Numbered from the stretch's first letter, positions 11,489 through 23,997 are shown. The stretch: DNA of 64,000 bases from Oreohelix idahoensis (GCA_024509875.1 JAMPIV010016262.1:568251-632250); one strand, 5' to 3'. Made by a program: numbers and translations. The notes: generated from the sequence alone by a model not told the origin.

Positions 11489-13072
11489 GCAAACGCGCAA
11501 GTCATTGCAGACGTGTTCAGGTAGATTTATAAACCCGTCAACGATCGATTGACCACTTTCAAAATGGCGGCATATCAGCGAAATGGGTATCAGACAGAGG
11601 AAATCGCCAACGATAAATAAAAGCAGAAGGGAATCAGTATGAAAAGGATTTTACATTTTAGTACAGGGAAGGATTGTGTATAACTGCATATAAGAAGGAA
11701 CGGTAGGAAATTCTCATTTACGGAGATACATGCGTATTTCGGCTGCCCTCAGTTACGCAGAAAAGCATGTAAACCCACTTCTGTTCTAAATATTAAAATC
11801 AACAAATAACAGTTTGGGAAATTACAGGGATAGGAAGATAGAGATTTATCGGCAGGATAAAACTAGATAAGATGGAACAATATGGATATTATATATGCCG
11901 AGAATGAGAAAGGCAAAATTTCAGTCGACGCACAGATCGGCTGAAATCACGGTTCGGGAAGGATTTTTCAGGCTTAGGTTTAAGCTGTGACGTCGGTACT
12001 CTCCGATACGTCCGCGCTATATGTATATATAGCGTATCGGTAAACTGAGACACAGACAACGAAAGAGGTTTGAGACAGACTGGAGGCAGAGTTTCGCCAC
12101 TACCCATGAATTGTGAGCGGATCGCCAGAAACATTTTTAAGTCCAGTATCTGAAGTCTGAGGGTAAGCGAAATTATGATAACTACCGTGTATAATATTTG
12201 TTATTTCAGGTTCATATAGAATTCACAAAATATGCCTGTATAATAGTCATTGATATAATGTATTGTATTTTTAATATGATCTAAACATGTGCATTGTGGA
12301 TGATTGTTGCTTGTACAAAAATTAATCACAAATAGCCCCACAGCCTAATGAAGATATATTTATCATATTGCTTTATCGCTTACGAAGATAAAGGCAGTCC
12401 CATGGCAGAGATTGTCATAGGGAAATGAAGTGTTAGAAACTTCATCATGGAAGATCCCAGTTTACGAGGTTAAGGTGACTAGTCCCCTTCCTCGCTGCCT
12501 TTGCCTTCCCTAGTTCGAGCGCACAACTTTGTACCCATTTACAGCTGGTAAAATGGAGTGTTCCACAGCCAGGTTTCAATTCCAAAACTATGTAATTGTA
12601 CTACCGAAGAAAGCAACTTGATCGCTTGGTCACTCTCTTTATTTATGTATTAATTTTGTGTAGATGCTAAGAATAGCATCAGTATTTGAATTTGTACTTG
12701 ATATGATTTGGAAGGATCAAGTTATAGAAAGGGATGTATGGGAGCGGAATAAACCAGATGATGTTTATTACTGATATGTTAATATTAATTCTATATCATT
12801 GAATTGATGTTACTTGCTATGACTGTATAACTTTGACACCTGATGACTGACTTGTCTGACTTATGTGCTAGTCAGTTACACTTAATTGAAATGTTAATAT
12901 TAATGCTAAATCACTGAAATGATGTCCTTACTTACTATGATTGTATAACGGTGACATCTGATGACTGACTGGTCTGACATCTGTGCTAGTCAGCTACAAA
13001 TCTAGCCAGATACTAGCCAAGGCTGATATGTTGCAGGTTCCATGAAATAACTCAAACCAGACTGTCCAGTAT

Positions 13073-14369
13073 GTAGTGAAATTGACAGAGATACAACGGT
13101 AAAATACCTCCAAAGATAACATTTAAGGATAAAAACATAATGCGTAGGCTGCTGATAGTACATGATCGCCTAGACCGCGGGTCATCACCCTCCATAAAAA
13201 TTGACTTGCTAGACAGGAGGGGAACGGCGGATCAAAAAGGAAAAAATATGACTGGAAAGATTGCGTGAGACTGGAAAGGCTAAGGAGACGCAATTGGGGG
13301 GGATGGAGGAAAGTAAAAATTCACGTCCCCCAAATTGACACGAAGTACGGAATGGACGCTTTTGCGATACCAAGCCCTTGATTTGAATTCAGCGGCTAAA
13401 CGCAGATGTTCGAAATATTACAAAATTTAAAAAGTATTTTTTTCTTAATATTAATGTTAGGAATATAAAAATTAGCTGGCCGGATGGCCCATTCTGAGCA
13501 GTGAACTAATATGTTCTTAATTTTACAAACGGATAGATAATATTGAAGATAATGACAAAAGACAGTGTTGTTCACATCAGCGACAGACTGTATTGAATAA
13601 AAAGTGTCGCTATTTGAAAAAAAAAAAAAACACGACCTTGAGACGCAGGTGTTCAAATCTACGTAGTATGGAAGAGAGGGGCATTGGTGGTAGCTGTGTC
13701 TAAATATAACTTTTAACGACAAAATTTTGGAGGGGAGAGAAAGGTTGGTTCAAAAATCAAGTACATTTTTGTAGAAACACAAGTAGAGACGGACAGACTA
13801 ACAGATAACCATCCATACTTGACTGAAGCATGACTGAAATGACTTTAGGGTAGGAAATTTGAATTTAAAATAAACCTAGGCAGTGATTGGCTACAAACAA
13901 TCATATTATTAGCGCTCAGTCGCGCAAGTGGGGCCATTCTTCAATAGTTGTTCAGTGATAGACACAGATTTTACAGTGTGGTGATTTCCATATGAAAGAA
14001 AGTGAAAGAAGTTTAGGGACGCCATACTATAGCCAGCAGCTCAGCTGAGTTTTGCTAGCAATTCTGTGTTATTTATTCATAATCTGGTAAGATTGAAATT
14101 ATTTCCTTATATATTTTGAATATTGTTTCATGTTCGAGTGATTTGATACTGCCTTATCGAAATCTAGCCTTACAAACAAGTAGGGATTTGCTCTAGACCC
14201 CCCGCCCAAGTCAGGGTCTAGGGACCAACAATATACATAAACTCCAACAAGGGTTAGGAAAGACAGATCAAGTGTTGAGAATAATGAAACATATTACCTA
14301 TCCACTTTTAGGGAAGGAAACTAATAAAATTTTTTATCTTTAGTCTGGAGGGGAACCTGATTATAGTCT
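13073..14369. other. Unexplained block in the 3' LTR, left part
   Basis: Together with 14791-15702, this replaces a 285-bp segment (6183-6467) found in the 5' LTR. I find no ORF worth naming, no TG/CA ends with a duplication and no terminal inverted repeats. Its origin is unknown. Confidence 0.4.
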
Positions 14370-14386
14370 GGGAGGATCTATCTGAT

Positions 14387-14387
<1 letters not shown>

Positions 14388-14436
<49 letters not shown>

Positions 14437-14772
14437 GTACGCCCGCTAATACTCGAGGCGAAATCTCAGGTTATTACTATGTCTAACCTGACATTGATTT
14501 TACGTGAGTATCCCTTTTTACTTGTACACAGACAGGTGTCCCTCGCCATTCAGGCAAATACTCTCCGATTTCGGAGGTACCCATTGCAGCTGGGTCGGCT
14601 CAGGAGCCGCCAATCCCTGGATTTGACGGACACTTGCGGAGTTGTGTCGCCAGGTCAAGTTTTTGAGTTAACCAACAAGTTTCCCGGTTGAAAAACTCAA
14701 AATGCCGTCGACCGGGTTTGATCCTGAAACCCCGGTCGCCAAAAGCGGTTTTTTCAACCACTACGCTAGTTC
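14388..14772 (-). mobile_element. tRNA-derived SINE (copy 1)
   Basis: A minus-strand SINE with a tRNA-like head at its right end (TAGCGTAGTGG box A and GGATCAAACCC box B-like). The body is shared with the SINE at 18742, and a 47-base poly-A tail is seen here as T at 14388-14434. It is flanked by an 18-bp duplication, GGGAGGATCTATCTGATG at 14370-14387 and GGGAGGATCCTTCTGATG at 14773-14790, with two mismatches. The mismatches suggest an older insertion than copy 2. Confidence 0.85.
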
Positions 14773-14790
14773 GGGAGGATCCTTCTGATG

Positions 14791-15702
14791 TAAAACCACC
14801 ATGGTAAATGTGCTGTTTGGTCAGAGAGATCTGACCTGTCTGTATGATGTGGTTGTTGTGTCAGTGTTGTGTCCAGACGTGGGTAGAGAATAGATTTTGA
14901 CACATGGCCCATACTTTGATTGCAGAGCTGTGAGTTTCTGTTGTCAACAAAGCAGTGTCTATTCAGTTGGTGACTTTTTACTCGAGTGTATCTGTGCAGT
15001 ACTTGTGACAGAGACCACCATTATTACCCGCCAGCACGAAGAGGTGGGACCACCTGATTTCAGCACCAGAGCTACAACTACAAGATGAGTGAGCCTCTGG
15101 TCTGCTGGACATTCACCAACGCTTTGTAGTTACTAATACCCCCATAAAAATTCCCACCATTTTCTGGACACTGTGTGGTCAATATAGACAGGTGTGATGA
15201 GGCCACCCCAACAGCACAAACATTGACTGTCCTCCCAGGTAGATGACTACTAGAACATTTTGGTAAAACTAACTAGTATAGTACATATATATGTACACTA
15301 TTGCATTTATGATATAATATTCCATGCATTTCTTTCATAATCTCTAAATCCTTTTAAGTTCTGGTCAACCTAAAAAATTGATCCAGAACAAAATAAATGT
15401 AATATAATTCTATCAAAAAATTTTTACACACGTGAGTTAGTTCAGTGTATTTTAACATTTGTTAATATTATTAGTCTTCTTAAATATCTGTGGGTGTATT
15501 TATAAACTATCACACCACACTACACATCATAAAACCCTAGACATTTTATGTAGCCCACATTCATTAAGATAAAAAAAAAAAATTAAGTGTGAGGTCGTAG
15601 TGGTAGCAAGAAAAGCCTTCTGACAATTCTCAACTACATTTTATCTCAGGAGCCTTCACAGCTGGCCTCATACAATTACATTTAGTAATATCACCATCAT
15701 AC
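14791..15702. other. Unexplained block in the 3' LTR, right part
   Basis: Continues the unassigned insert on the other side of the SINE. No supported gene was seen. LTR sequence resumes at GTTGTGTGACTT (15703). Confidence 0.4.
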
Positions 15703-15731
15703 GTTGTGTGACTTAATTTTATATATATATA

Positions 15732-16954
15732 TACTGAAGCACATTAAAAACGCACCACTATTATATATACTGATGCCGAGAAGCTGGCAAAAAAAAAGTG
15801 TGGGAATGGATTTTCCCCGTGTTTGCCATGAGGTAGAGAGCGAATGGCTGCTGGAATGGAAAGTGCAAGATTCAACCCATGGGTGTGTGTACAGACTACA
15901 TGAAAACGATGAAAGTTACACGTGCAACACGATTCTCAACAGCTGTGACCCTGAAAATGTGTACGCGTTGTGGCAGTATACTCGGTATAAAAAGGCCGTT
16001 GAGACAAAACACCCAGTACATGTGCTTGAAATGCCACGACTATCTGAAAACGACCGCCAACGAGCCATTGGTATGTTGGAGACCGGAATGAGCTCGCGAG
16101 CCATTGCCAGAAGGATGAATTGCCACCACAGCACTATTGTACGTCTCAATAAACGTTACGGAACCACTGGCAGTGCCCGGGATAGACTTCGGAGTGGCCA
16201 ACCACGAGTTACTACCCCTGCGCAAGATCGTCATATTGTGCTGAGTCACCTAAGGAATTGACTCTCCCGGCAAGTCAAACCGCAAGAGCAATAGTGGGTA
16301 GACATGGGCAAGTCTCTCGAATGACAGTCATACGACGACTCAGAGATACAGGCCTTACTGCAAGACGACCTTATGCTGGGCCAAACTTGACTCACAGACA
16401 TCGTTAGCAGCGCCTGCAATGGGCAGAGCAACATATCAGATGGACTAGACTGCAGTGGAATGCTGTCCTATTCACAGACGAGAACAGATTCAACATATCC
16501 TTTGCAGATGGACGTATGCGGATTTAGCGACGGTGTGAAGAGCGCTTTGCAGATTGCTGTGTCAACCGATTTCGAGGTGGCAGTATTCACATTTGGGGAG
16601 GATTCAGTTTTCACCATCGCTTGCCTCTTCACGTCTTCCGTGGAAATGTTAATGCTGTGACATATCGAGATGAGGTTCTGGATGCACTGGTTGCTCCTGC
16701 GTTCACAATTTATCCAGACTTGCAGCTTCTCCAGCAGGATAACGCACGTGCATTTTTTTGTATTTTTGGTTTTCTCCCTTGCCTGCACAGAATGAAATGA
16801 ATTTCATAACAATCAAATGTACAAATTAATGACCAGCATGGATTCATAGGAAAATGAATAAAGATTCCAAATATATAAACTTGTACACACTTATATTTAC
16901 ATTTCACACTCTGTTCCTGGATTATACAGGTGGTGCGTTTTTAATGTGCTTCAG
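15732..16954 (+). mobile_element. Tc1-like transposon
   Basis: A 1223-bp element with perfect 25-bp terminal inverted repeats starting CTGAAGCACATTAAAAACG, flanked by TA on both sides (15730-15731, 16955-16956). It sits in the TA microsatellite of the 3' LTR. It carries a broken transposase. Confidence 0.92.
16031..16798 (+). pseudogene. Tc1-like transposase remnant
   Basis: The reading starts at ATG 16031 (MPRLSENDRQRAIGML) with the paired helix-turn-helix DNA-binding region, including SSRAIARRMNCHHSTIVR. It is open to a stop at 16259. The catalytic domain follows only by moving between frames: VLFTDENRFN supplies the first Asp (about 16470), and IWGGFS and QQDNAR supply the second Asp (about 16735). 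The third acidic residue and the C-terminus are absent. The product cannot be active, so the element was probably moved by a related transposase while its ends stayed intact. Confidence 0.8.
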
Positions 16955-17314
16955 TATATATATTTCAATGCTCTTTTCCAACTAGTAGAAATAGAATATT
17001 AGTGTAATTATTAAACTATTTTAACTGTACCTGAGGATTTATTCACTTCTTCCATTTTGTGGGTTCAGTGAATGTACATTTTACTTATCCCCTAGAATAT
17101 AAGTAATCATAAGATAGTCACAGGGAGGAGACACCTTAAATCCTGGTACTACTTCTTACCAACTGGGCCAGGGTTTTCACAGTCTGACTATTTTTATGAT
17201 AACAATACACCAGTGCTTATTTCTAAGACTGGGGTATTACTTGTAAGGTCAGAACTCTTTACTGGCATACTCTTACATAATAAATAATTTTAAATAACCT
17301 CCCGCTACAAATGT

Positions 17315-18235
17315 GTTGATGTGAATGTGCGAGTAGTGCAATGTCGTCTGCATATTCCAGGTCTTCCAGTGTAGAAAATGTTGTCCATCTAATTCCTCTT
17401 GGACTGCCCTCTGTTGTCTGGCGCATCACCCAATCTATGGCTGTCAAAAATAATCTTGTTGATAAGGGGCATCCCTGTCGTACTAATGTTTTCACTTCTA
17501 AAGTTACATTACTCAATCCAACACTGCACGTAAAGTTAGAATAGAGGCTTTTTATGATGGAGACAATGCGGCTAGGAATTCCATAAGCCGTCAGTATTTT
17601 CCATAGGCTGTCCCTGTGTATGCTGTCGAAAGCCTTTTCAAAATCAACAAAGTTAATGTACAGCTGTCTCTGCCATTCTGAGCACTGCTCTATAATGTTC
17701 CTGAGGGTGAATATTCTGTTCTTTCTAAAGCCCGCTTGTTCTTTCCTCAGTTTATGGTCAACTGCTTTTGAAATTCTCTGGATGATTATCCTGCCTAGTA
17801 TTTTGCTGGGAACTGAGAGGAGAGTAATTCCTCTCCAGTTGTTGCAGTCTGCAAGGTCGCCCTTCTTGGGCAATTTGACAATTATTCCTTTACTCCACTC
17901 TATTGGTGTTGTCTGTTTCTCAGACTTGTGCAAATAGTGGTTCTAATAGTTCTGCTGCTAGTTCAGGGTCTGCTGTGAATAACTCGGCTTTTAGATTGTC
18001 GTGAACAGGCGCTTTTCCATTTTTTAACCATTTGATAGCTGTGATGATTTCTTCTTTTCGTGGAATGTCTGTATTTACGTCTAAGTCACTTTCAGCCTCA
18101 GGAACTTTCAGCTGAGTCTCTGGTGGTTCCTTATTCAGTGTTTCTCTGAAGTGCTCTGCCCATCTTGTTTCCTGCCCCTGTGCTGTGGTGATGAGATTTC
18201 CTTGCTTGTCTCTTACTAACGTTATGTTGTTTGCA
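17315..18235 (-). pseudogene. LINE C reverse transcriptase, first part
   Basis: On the minus strand the linker (from 18235) passes GKAPVHDNLKAE and, after a frameshift near 17930, the RT blocks LPKKGDL, NWRGITLLS, EQAGFRKNR, DFEKAFDSIHR, VRQGCP and LEYADDIALL (catalytic box, about 17370). The segment ends at the Gypsy insertion. About five residues seem deleted after GFRKNR. The downstream thumb and C-terminus lie at 2369-3115. Confidence 0.8.
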
Positions 18236-18237
18236 CC

Positions 18238-18730
18238 TCATTTTCTACTGATAGTTTTAGTTATTTTATAAACTGTGCTTTGTTCATTTCTCAGTGCTGC
18301 CTCTTCTGCCTGTCTTGCAAGGTCATCCAGAAATGTCCTTTTGTTAGCACGGGTTTGACGTTTTGCTTCCTTGTCCAGCTGACTGTACTGTTCACTATAT
18401 ATTGCCTTTAACCTGGGAGACTTAGCTTCTGTTTTCTTTCTTTTCATTTCCTTTCTCTTCGCTATGGTGTTTAGCATTTCTGGTGTTATCCAGTCTTGGC
18501 TCTTTCTTTCCTGGAATCCCAAGCATGACTTGCTGCTTTCCTTGTATATTGTTGAGATGGTGTTGAATTTCTGGTCGACATCATCGGTCTCTGTTCTTTC
18601 CTGGCTTTTGGTAATCTGATATCGTCTCTTTACGTCAACAATGAAAGCTTTTCTGGTGAGGGGGTCCTTAAGTTTCGTGATGTTATATCTTTTCTGTTTG
18701 ACTGCAACTGGTCGAGCAGCTCTGAGTTTC
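18238..18730 (-). pseudogene. LINE C linker domain
   Basis: A 160-residue basic, helical linker between endonuclease and RT, rich in Lys/Arg (KRKEMKRKKTEAKSP). It is typical of the desert region in this kind of LINE. A TGA at 18238-18240 (minus strand) separates it from the RT frame. Confidence 0.7.
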
Positions 18731-18741
18731 ACCTTCAGTCT

Positions 18742-19093
18742 GGGAGCCGCGCTAGCGTAGTGGTTACCACACCGCTCTGGCGACCGGGTGATCCAGGATC
18801 AAACCCGGGTGACGGCATTTGAGGATTTTTCGTCGACCGGGAATTGAACTGGATTAACTCGAGACCTGGCGAGAACATTTGAAGGAGTGTCGTCGACCAG
18901 GGACTGGCGGCTCCTGAGCCGACCCAGCTGTAATGGGTACCTCCGAAATCGGCGAGTATTTGCCTGAATGGCGAGGGACACCTGTCTCTGTACAAGAAAA
19001 AGGGATACTCACGTAAAATCAATGTCAGGTTAGACAATAATAATAACCTGAGATTTCGCCTCGAGTATTAGCGGGTGTACGAAAAAAAAAAAA
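18742..19093 (+). mobile_element. tRNA-derived SINE (copy 2)
   Basis: A plus-strand SINE of 352 bp. Its head GGGAGCCGCGCTAGCGTAG is tRNA-like with box A (TAGCGTAGTGG) and a box B-like GGATCAAACCC. A central domain is shared with copy 1, and it ends GTGTACG plus a poly-A run. It is flanked by the perfect 11-bp duplication ACCTTCAGTCT (18731-18741, 19094-19104) and interrupts LINE C between endonuclease and linker. Confidence 0.92.
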
Positions 19094-19104
19094 ACCTTCA
19101 GTCT

Positions 19105-19944
19105 TGCTACTACTAGGTGATGATCACTTCCCACATCTGCGCCTCTTCTTACTTTCACGTCTTGTAGTGCATGTCTCCATCTGCCATTGATCATTATGTG
19201 ATCTATCTGGTTTCTGTCTTGTCCGTTTGGTGATTCCCATGTTAACTTGTGCACTTCTTTGTGTGGAAAAAGTGTTCCTCCAATGACCAGGTTGTTAATA
19301 CTGCAGAAGCTTATTAATTTGTCCCCATTCTCATTTCCTGTTCCACTGCCGCATTTCCCCACTACTCTTTTGTTATAATTATTGTGTGTTCCAACTTTCG
19401 CATTTAGGTGTCCCATTACTATAATAAGATCATAGCTGGGTGCAGTTTCCATTTCCTTTTGTACCTGTTGATAGAACTCGTCCTTGATCTCTTCATCGCT
19501 GTCGTTTGTTGGTGCATAGCGTTGTATAATTGTGGTGTTGATGAATCTCCCTCTCAGTCTTGCTCGTATCAGTCTGTTGTTGATGGGTTTCCATTCCAGT
19601 AAAGACCTTACCATTCCTTTCTTCAAGATAATGGCTACACCTTTATTGTGCTGACCATCCTCTCTACCAGAATAAAGTACTGTTTCCCCTGTAGCTGTTT
19701 TTATTCTCCCCATCCCTGTCCATCTGCTCTCGCTTATTCCCAGGATATGTAATTTGTAGTTCCTCATCTCTGCTGTGATTTGTCTCAGCTTTCCTGCCTC
19801 ATTCATAGTTCTGACATTCCAAAAACCAAGTCTGGTTTCGTGTTTTGCGGTCAGGGCATCCGTTTTCATGCCAATGGCTTCCTTTCGGCTTTCACCACTG
19901 TCAGTCATACGAGCCTGAGACTCCGGATGTCCATCCCGCATCAA
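19105..19944 (-). pseudogene. LINE C APE-type endonuclease
   Basis: An open minus-strand frame encodes an exonuclease-endonuclease-phosphatase domain that nicks target DNA. Motifs in order are GFWNVRTMN (Asn), ISESRWTG (Glu), IIVMGHLNAKVG (the usual GD is GH here), TWESPNGQ, QIDHIM and GSDHHLVVA (the last Asp-His pair). The GD to GH change would remove a metal or active-site Asp. The frame runs into the SINE at 19094. Domain length is normal for the family. Confidence 0.85.
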
Positions 19945-20165
19945 AGTTTTTTCATCTGTTGCCGTTTCCGTAACATGTGCGATTTTTTACATAGACAGGG
20001 GTGTCGGCCCTGTGCTAAAACCCCCATCCTGGAGGACCAGGGTACCAGCTTTTGTCTGACCCCTACCCACGCAGACCAGTCCAGCTTGGTTGAACCTACC
20101 AGGAGTAAATCTCCCACTGGCACAGCTCTGGAGATTGTCAGGGTACACAAGCTGCCAAACCGCTA

Positions 20166-21034
20166 CAAGATATAGGTACCATTGATGGCAGGGCTCCATT
20201 CTTATGAACCAATAAAACGGTATTGAATCAGTTCTTCCAATCAACGGTTCACATGAAACAAGGGACGTTTCAGGTTTTACCCTTCACCAGCCACAGTTAC
20301 AAACAGGTGACAAGGACAAGAATTACATATAGGTACTACAAAAACATACGATGATGAGAAACATACACTAAATTATCGATACAAGCTGATGGAAAAAGTA
20401 TACAACCACAGTGATGAGCGAAAAAAGAACAATAATAATGCAATAAAATCGTAAAACCTGAAAGAAATACTGAAACAAGAAAGTAAATAATCAACGAAAT
20501 GAAAAAAAGAGAATGAACAAAACTTTGGAACAAGTAAAAGGCCACAGCTGGATCCGTAGATGCTTGGAATAGAACACTGAGGTAGCTTGTCCAAGAAATC
20601 GTCTAAGAAAGTCCATTCTTATGAGATGACCACCTCTTAATTTTCTTTTTGTCTGTATACTTAATGCATGAAACTTGTTACTTGTGATATACAATATTTA
20701 TTCATGCTATTAGAATACATTTTTGTTGTAAATTGTTGTCAAGGATGGTTAGATGGGTCTGCCCTCTGTCTGGGTTGACCTGTCTGTTTATTTTCCTATT
20801 TCATGTTACCGGCCACTTTTCTGTCATTTCTGAATTTTTACAGCTCTATTCTCTCTTAGATTCTGTCAATCTTGGTAACGCAAAGATAAGACACACCTTT
20901 TGCACGTAAAAGCGGCTAAAGTTGTCATAGCCTTAGATCTAGTGAACTGCCTCTTAACTAAGTCTTTGATTCAGAGATTCTGGGGACAACACGGGAACCA
21001 TCTCCCGTTTCTTTTTCTTTTTTAAAACTAAGTT
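20166..21034. other. Unassigned spacer
   Basis: Contains the unresolved outer end of LINE C and then AT-rich sequence. I see no supported gene. Confidence 0.3.
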
Positions 21035-21660
21035 GTGTTAATACTTAGTTTTAATTTTATAATAACTTTTGCATCCGCGACTTTTCGCGTTGAAATGAAT
21101 CAAATGTTCTTTCGCTATAAATACTGCTCATATTTTATACGTGGCGACCTACTTTTGGACCTTGCAAAACCTCAAACTGACCTCTTCCGATGTTGTTTTA
21201 GTTATGCAGGTGCTTTAGCACGGCATTCCCTATCCAAGTCTGTCAAAACTGATAATTACATCTTATTCAAAAGACATCTGCATTCACATGTCATGAAACC
21301 TTGTACACACATTTAACAACAATTCTGTTTCCTTTATTTCAACGTTTCCATGAAAATTTAACTGTCTTTGTAATATTTTCAATTTTAAATTGAATTTTTT
21401 ATATTAAGTAGCTTTATTGCTTGACCTCTCTTTCTTTCTCTCTCTATCCCTCTCTCTATGTGCGTGAATGACTATGAGTAAATGTACTTGTGTATGCTCA
21501 GTTTCTGATTGTGATGATAATATTAATTAATCCTGTCTGAAGTTGTTATTTTAATTTTAATTTGTAAAACGCTGAAAATTGTTTTGCAGGGCAGAAATGT
21601 AAAAAGGCAATTATGCCTATTTCTTTACCCTGATGAAATAAAGATTTCGTTCGTTCGTTC
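21035..21660 (+). mobile_element. LINE 3' end with GTTC-type tail
   Basis: The open frame 21035-21316 contains CCFSYAGALARHSLSKSVK and FKRHLHSH, a pattern seen at the extreme C-terminus of many LINE polyproteins. A long 3' UTR follows, with AATAAAG and tandem CGTT units at 21640-21660. It is strongly 5'-truncated. The family differs from LINEs A, C, D, E and J. Confidence 0.6.
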
Positions 21661-21951
21661 CAGGTTTTGAAAGTCATGGGCGCCATTTTTGAAATTTTCA
21701 TTACTTAAAAATACTAGATATTATACTTTATATTTAAAGTTAGATAAGGAAACTTTTTCTAGAAGACATGCCAGCCCTAACAAAGTTTGAAAACAGGTAG
21801 TAGCTCCAGAAAATTATAGGCTGAAGTAGTACAAGCTGACTCACAGAATGATAATCAAGGATAAATCTAGAATACAAATGGAGAAAAGGAAGGGCATAAG
21901 AAAAACCCTTTAAAGGAAACAAATAAGAACAAAGGAAGATGTCAGAATAAA

Positions 21952-22880
21952 ATGATAGAGAAAAACAATAAGCTTCACATTGATTCAGAGAATGTTATAA
22001 AAAAAGACCAACAAATCCATAGGCCTACTCATAAAGTTGAACAAAACCTACCAAGGCTAAAGATTTTCCAATTCAGTGGTGAAGTGGTAAGTATTAGAGC
22101 ATTACCAGACAGCAAGATCATAAATGAACAAGAAACAGTTATAGACAAAAGATCAATAGAACACATAAAAAGAACAACATATGGCATAATACTCACAATG
22201 AACATGTCTGAAAAGTGAAAAGCTTTAATAAAACAAATTGAAGTAAGTCCTGTTCAAGTAAAATTGGCACACAGCATTAAGGCCAGTCTAGAAATAGTCA
22301 AAGAAACCAGGAAATGTGTAATTAAAGGAATACCTGTGACAGTTCCAGAGGAAGAAATAATAACTAGACTATGGACAGAAAATCCAAAATGTAGGATTCT
22401 GAAACTGGAAAGGGTGTCACAGAAATTAGAAACTTAAACTGTAATAATAGTTGCATTAGAAGGATGAGAAATCCCATCACATTTCTTCAGTGACAGTACA
22501 CAAATTAAAACAGAAGCTTACATTCCACCAGTCATTCAATGCTCAAACAGCTAGAAATTTGGCCACACCAAAAGAATAATATAGAAGTAAGACTAAATGT
22601 TGATATTGTGCAGGGGGCCACACCTATGATAACTGCAAATTAGCAGAAGACGATAAAGATTACAGAACAAGAAATATGAACAGAAAATGTGCGAATTGTC
22701 TAGGAAACCACATTGCATGTTTCCTAGGATGTTCACATCACCAACAAACAAAACTAGCTCTAATGAAATCAGTCAGTACAGATACACCATTTAAAGTAGT
22801 ACTACAAATCACCAATCTCTACATATACAACTCCATCATCAAGAGAACCAAAAATGCTGAAATAACTCAAGAGAAATAAA
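21952..22880 (+). pseudogene. LINE J ORF1, gag-like RNA-binding protein
   Basis: A broken ORF. It has an N-terminal basic segment, then a region with KCVIKGIPVTVPEEEII typical of the Jockey ORF1 RNA-recognition part. Zinc knuckles follow near 22600-22735: CGYCAGG-like CYYCAGGHTYDNC and CANCLGNHIACFLGC. At least four stops or frameshifts occur, for example at 22216 and 22435. ORF1 proteins of this clade coat the element RNA. Confidence 0.6.
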
Positions 22881-23351
22881 GTCCAAAAAATACTGATGAC
22901 AGATAGCAATCCACCAGAAGAAAGAGAAATTGCAAAATCATTGGTCATGGAAGATACAGTAAGAAAGGCAGAAGAAATCTTGGAAACCATGAAAAACATT
23001 CAGCATGAAGTAGCTAAAGATGTGGCTAAATTAGCAGAACTCAAACAGGAGAATGAAGATTTTTCTGAAAAGGACTGAGTCAGAAAGACAACTCACAAAG
23101 AGTGAGCAAAAATTAACAGATAAAAACCAACAAGAAGAAATGTGGAATGAAAAATGACAGATTGCCAAAAACTTATTCATTCTGTGTTAAACATTGTGAA
23201 AGCCTTTATACTGAATCTTCAAAGTGAACTACAAACTCACTTAAACAGAGAAACTGAATATCTAGGGGAATTTGTTATTAACAAATAAATCAATATATTA
23301 AACACTTATCAGAGTAAAACACTATTTTAAAATAAACTTAAAAATTAAATA

Positions 23352-23997
23352 ATGGAAGTACAGAACATTAGAGTAATGCAGTGGAATTGTAGAAGTGCTA
23401 AAATAATTTACCAGCATTAATAGGCATGTTTAAACAATCTAAAGTAATATTTTCCATTCAAGAGATCAATCTTAATCCGAGTCAATGTTTTACCATCCCT
23501 AAATATAAAGTCTTTTGAAATTATAGGAAAGAAACTCAAAAAGGAGGAAGTGTGGCATTTCTATTTAATAAAACATATATAATAACTGACTGGGAATAAT
23601 TTATAACATAAAATATTTTGAAGGAATAACAGCTATAACAGTGTCTAATGAGTTAGAAGAACCAAAAATAGTTAACCTGTACTGTTCAAGTGGAAACATA
23701 AATGAAAGAGATATCACAGACAAAAATAATAGAATAAACAATAGAATTATCACAGTGGGTGACTTCAATGCTCATCATACAGCTGGGAAATTAATAGACA
23801 AATCAAGAAAACTACTGTTGGATTTCATTGAAAACAATGACCTAATTATACTGAATGATGGATCAGTAAAAACAATTAACCCTTGTGCAAATCAGCAAGA
23901 CACAGCTATGGATATAAGCATTGTAACACCAAATCTTGCTAGTGCAAAATGGAAAGTTATTGAGGATACAAATTCGGATCATTTACCCATTGAAATA
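23352..23997 (+). pseudogene. LINE J endonuclease
   Basis: ORF2 appears to start at 23352 with RVMQWNCRS (Asn motif). It passes IQEINLN (Glu) with frameshifts and is open from 23641 to 24003 with VGDFNAHH (Asp) and NSDHLPI (Asp-His) at the end of the domain. The Tigger element begins immediately after this block, at 23998. Confidence 0.75.

Larger units (their letters stand above)
9702..17309 (+). repeat. 3' LTR of element 1 with nested insertions
   Basis: LTR sequence is present at 9702-9741, 11503-13072, 15703-15731 and 16955-17309. It is separated by LINE A (9742-11488 plus its duplication), an unexplained block (13073-15702) and a Tc1-like element (15732-16954). The end GCTACA is followed by AATGT, the target duplication. 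Confidence 0.85.
17310..20165 (-). mobile_element. LINE C, 5' half
   Basis: This is the 5' part of the LINE split by element 1. On the minus strand it runs from a 5' UTR (about 20165-19950) through endonuclease, linker and the first part of reverse transcriptase to the break at 17310. The text resumes at 3115. A SINE sits inside it at 18742-19093. The exact 5' end is not visible. Confidence 0.85.

Noticed and set aside
13073..15702. Possible solo LTR with TGTAGTG start
   Set aside because: No matching CA end with a 5-bp duplication; AGTA near 15685 is not next to a proper end and leaves 15 bases unexplained.
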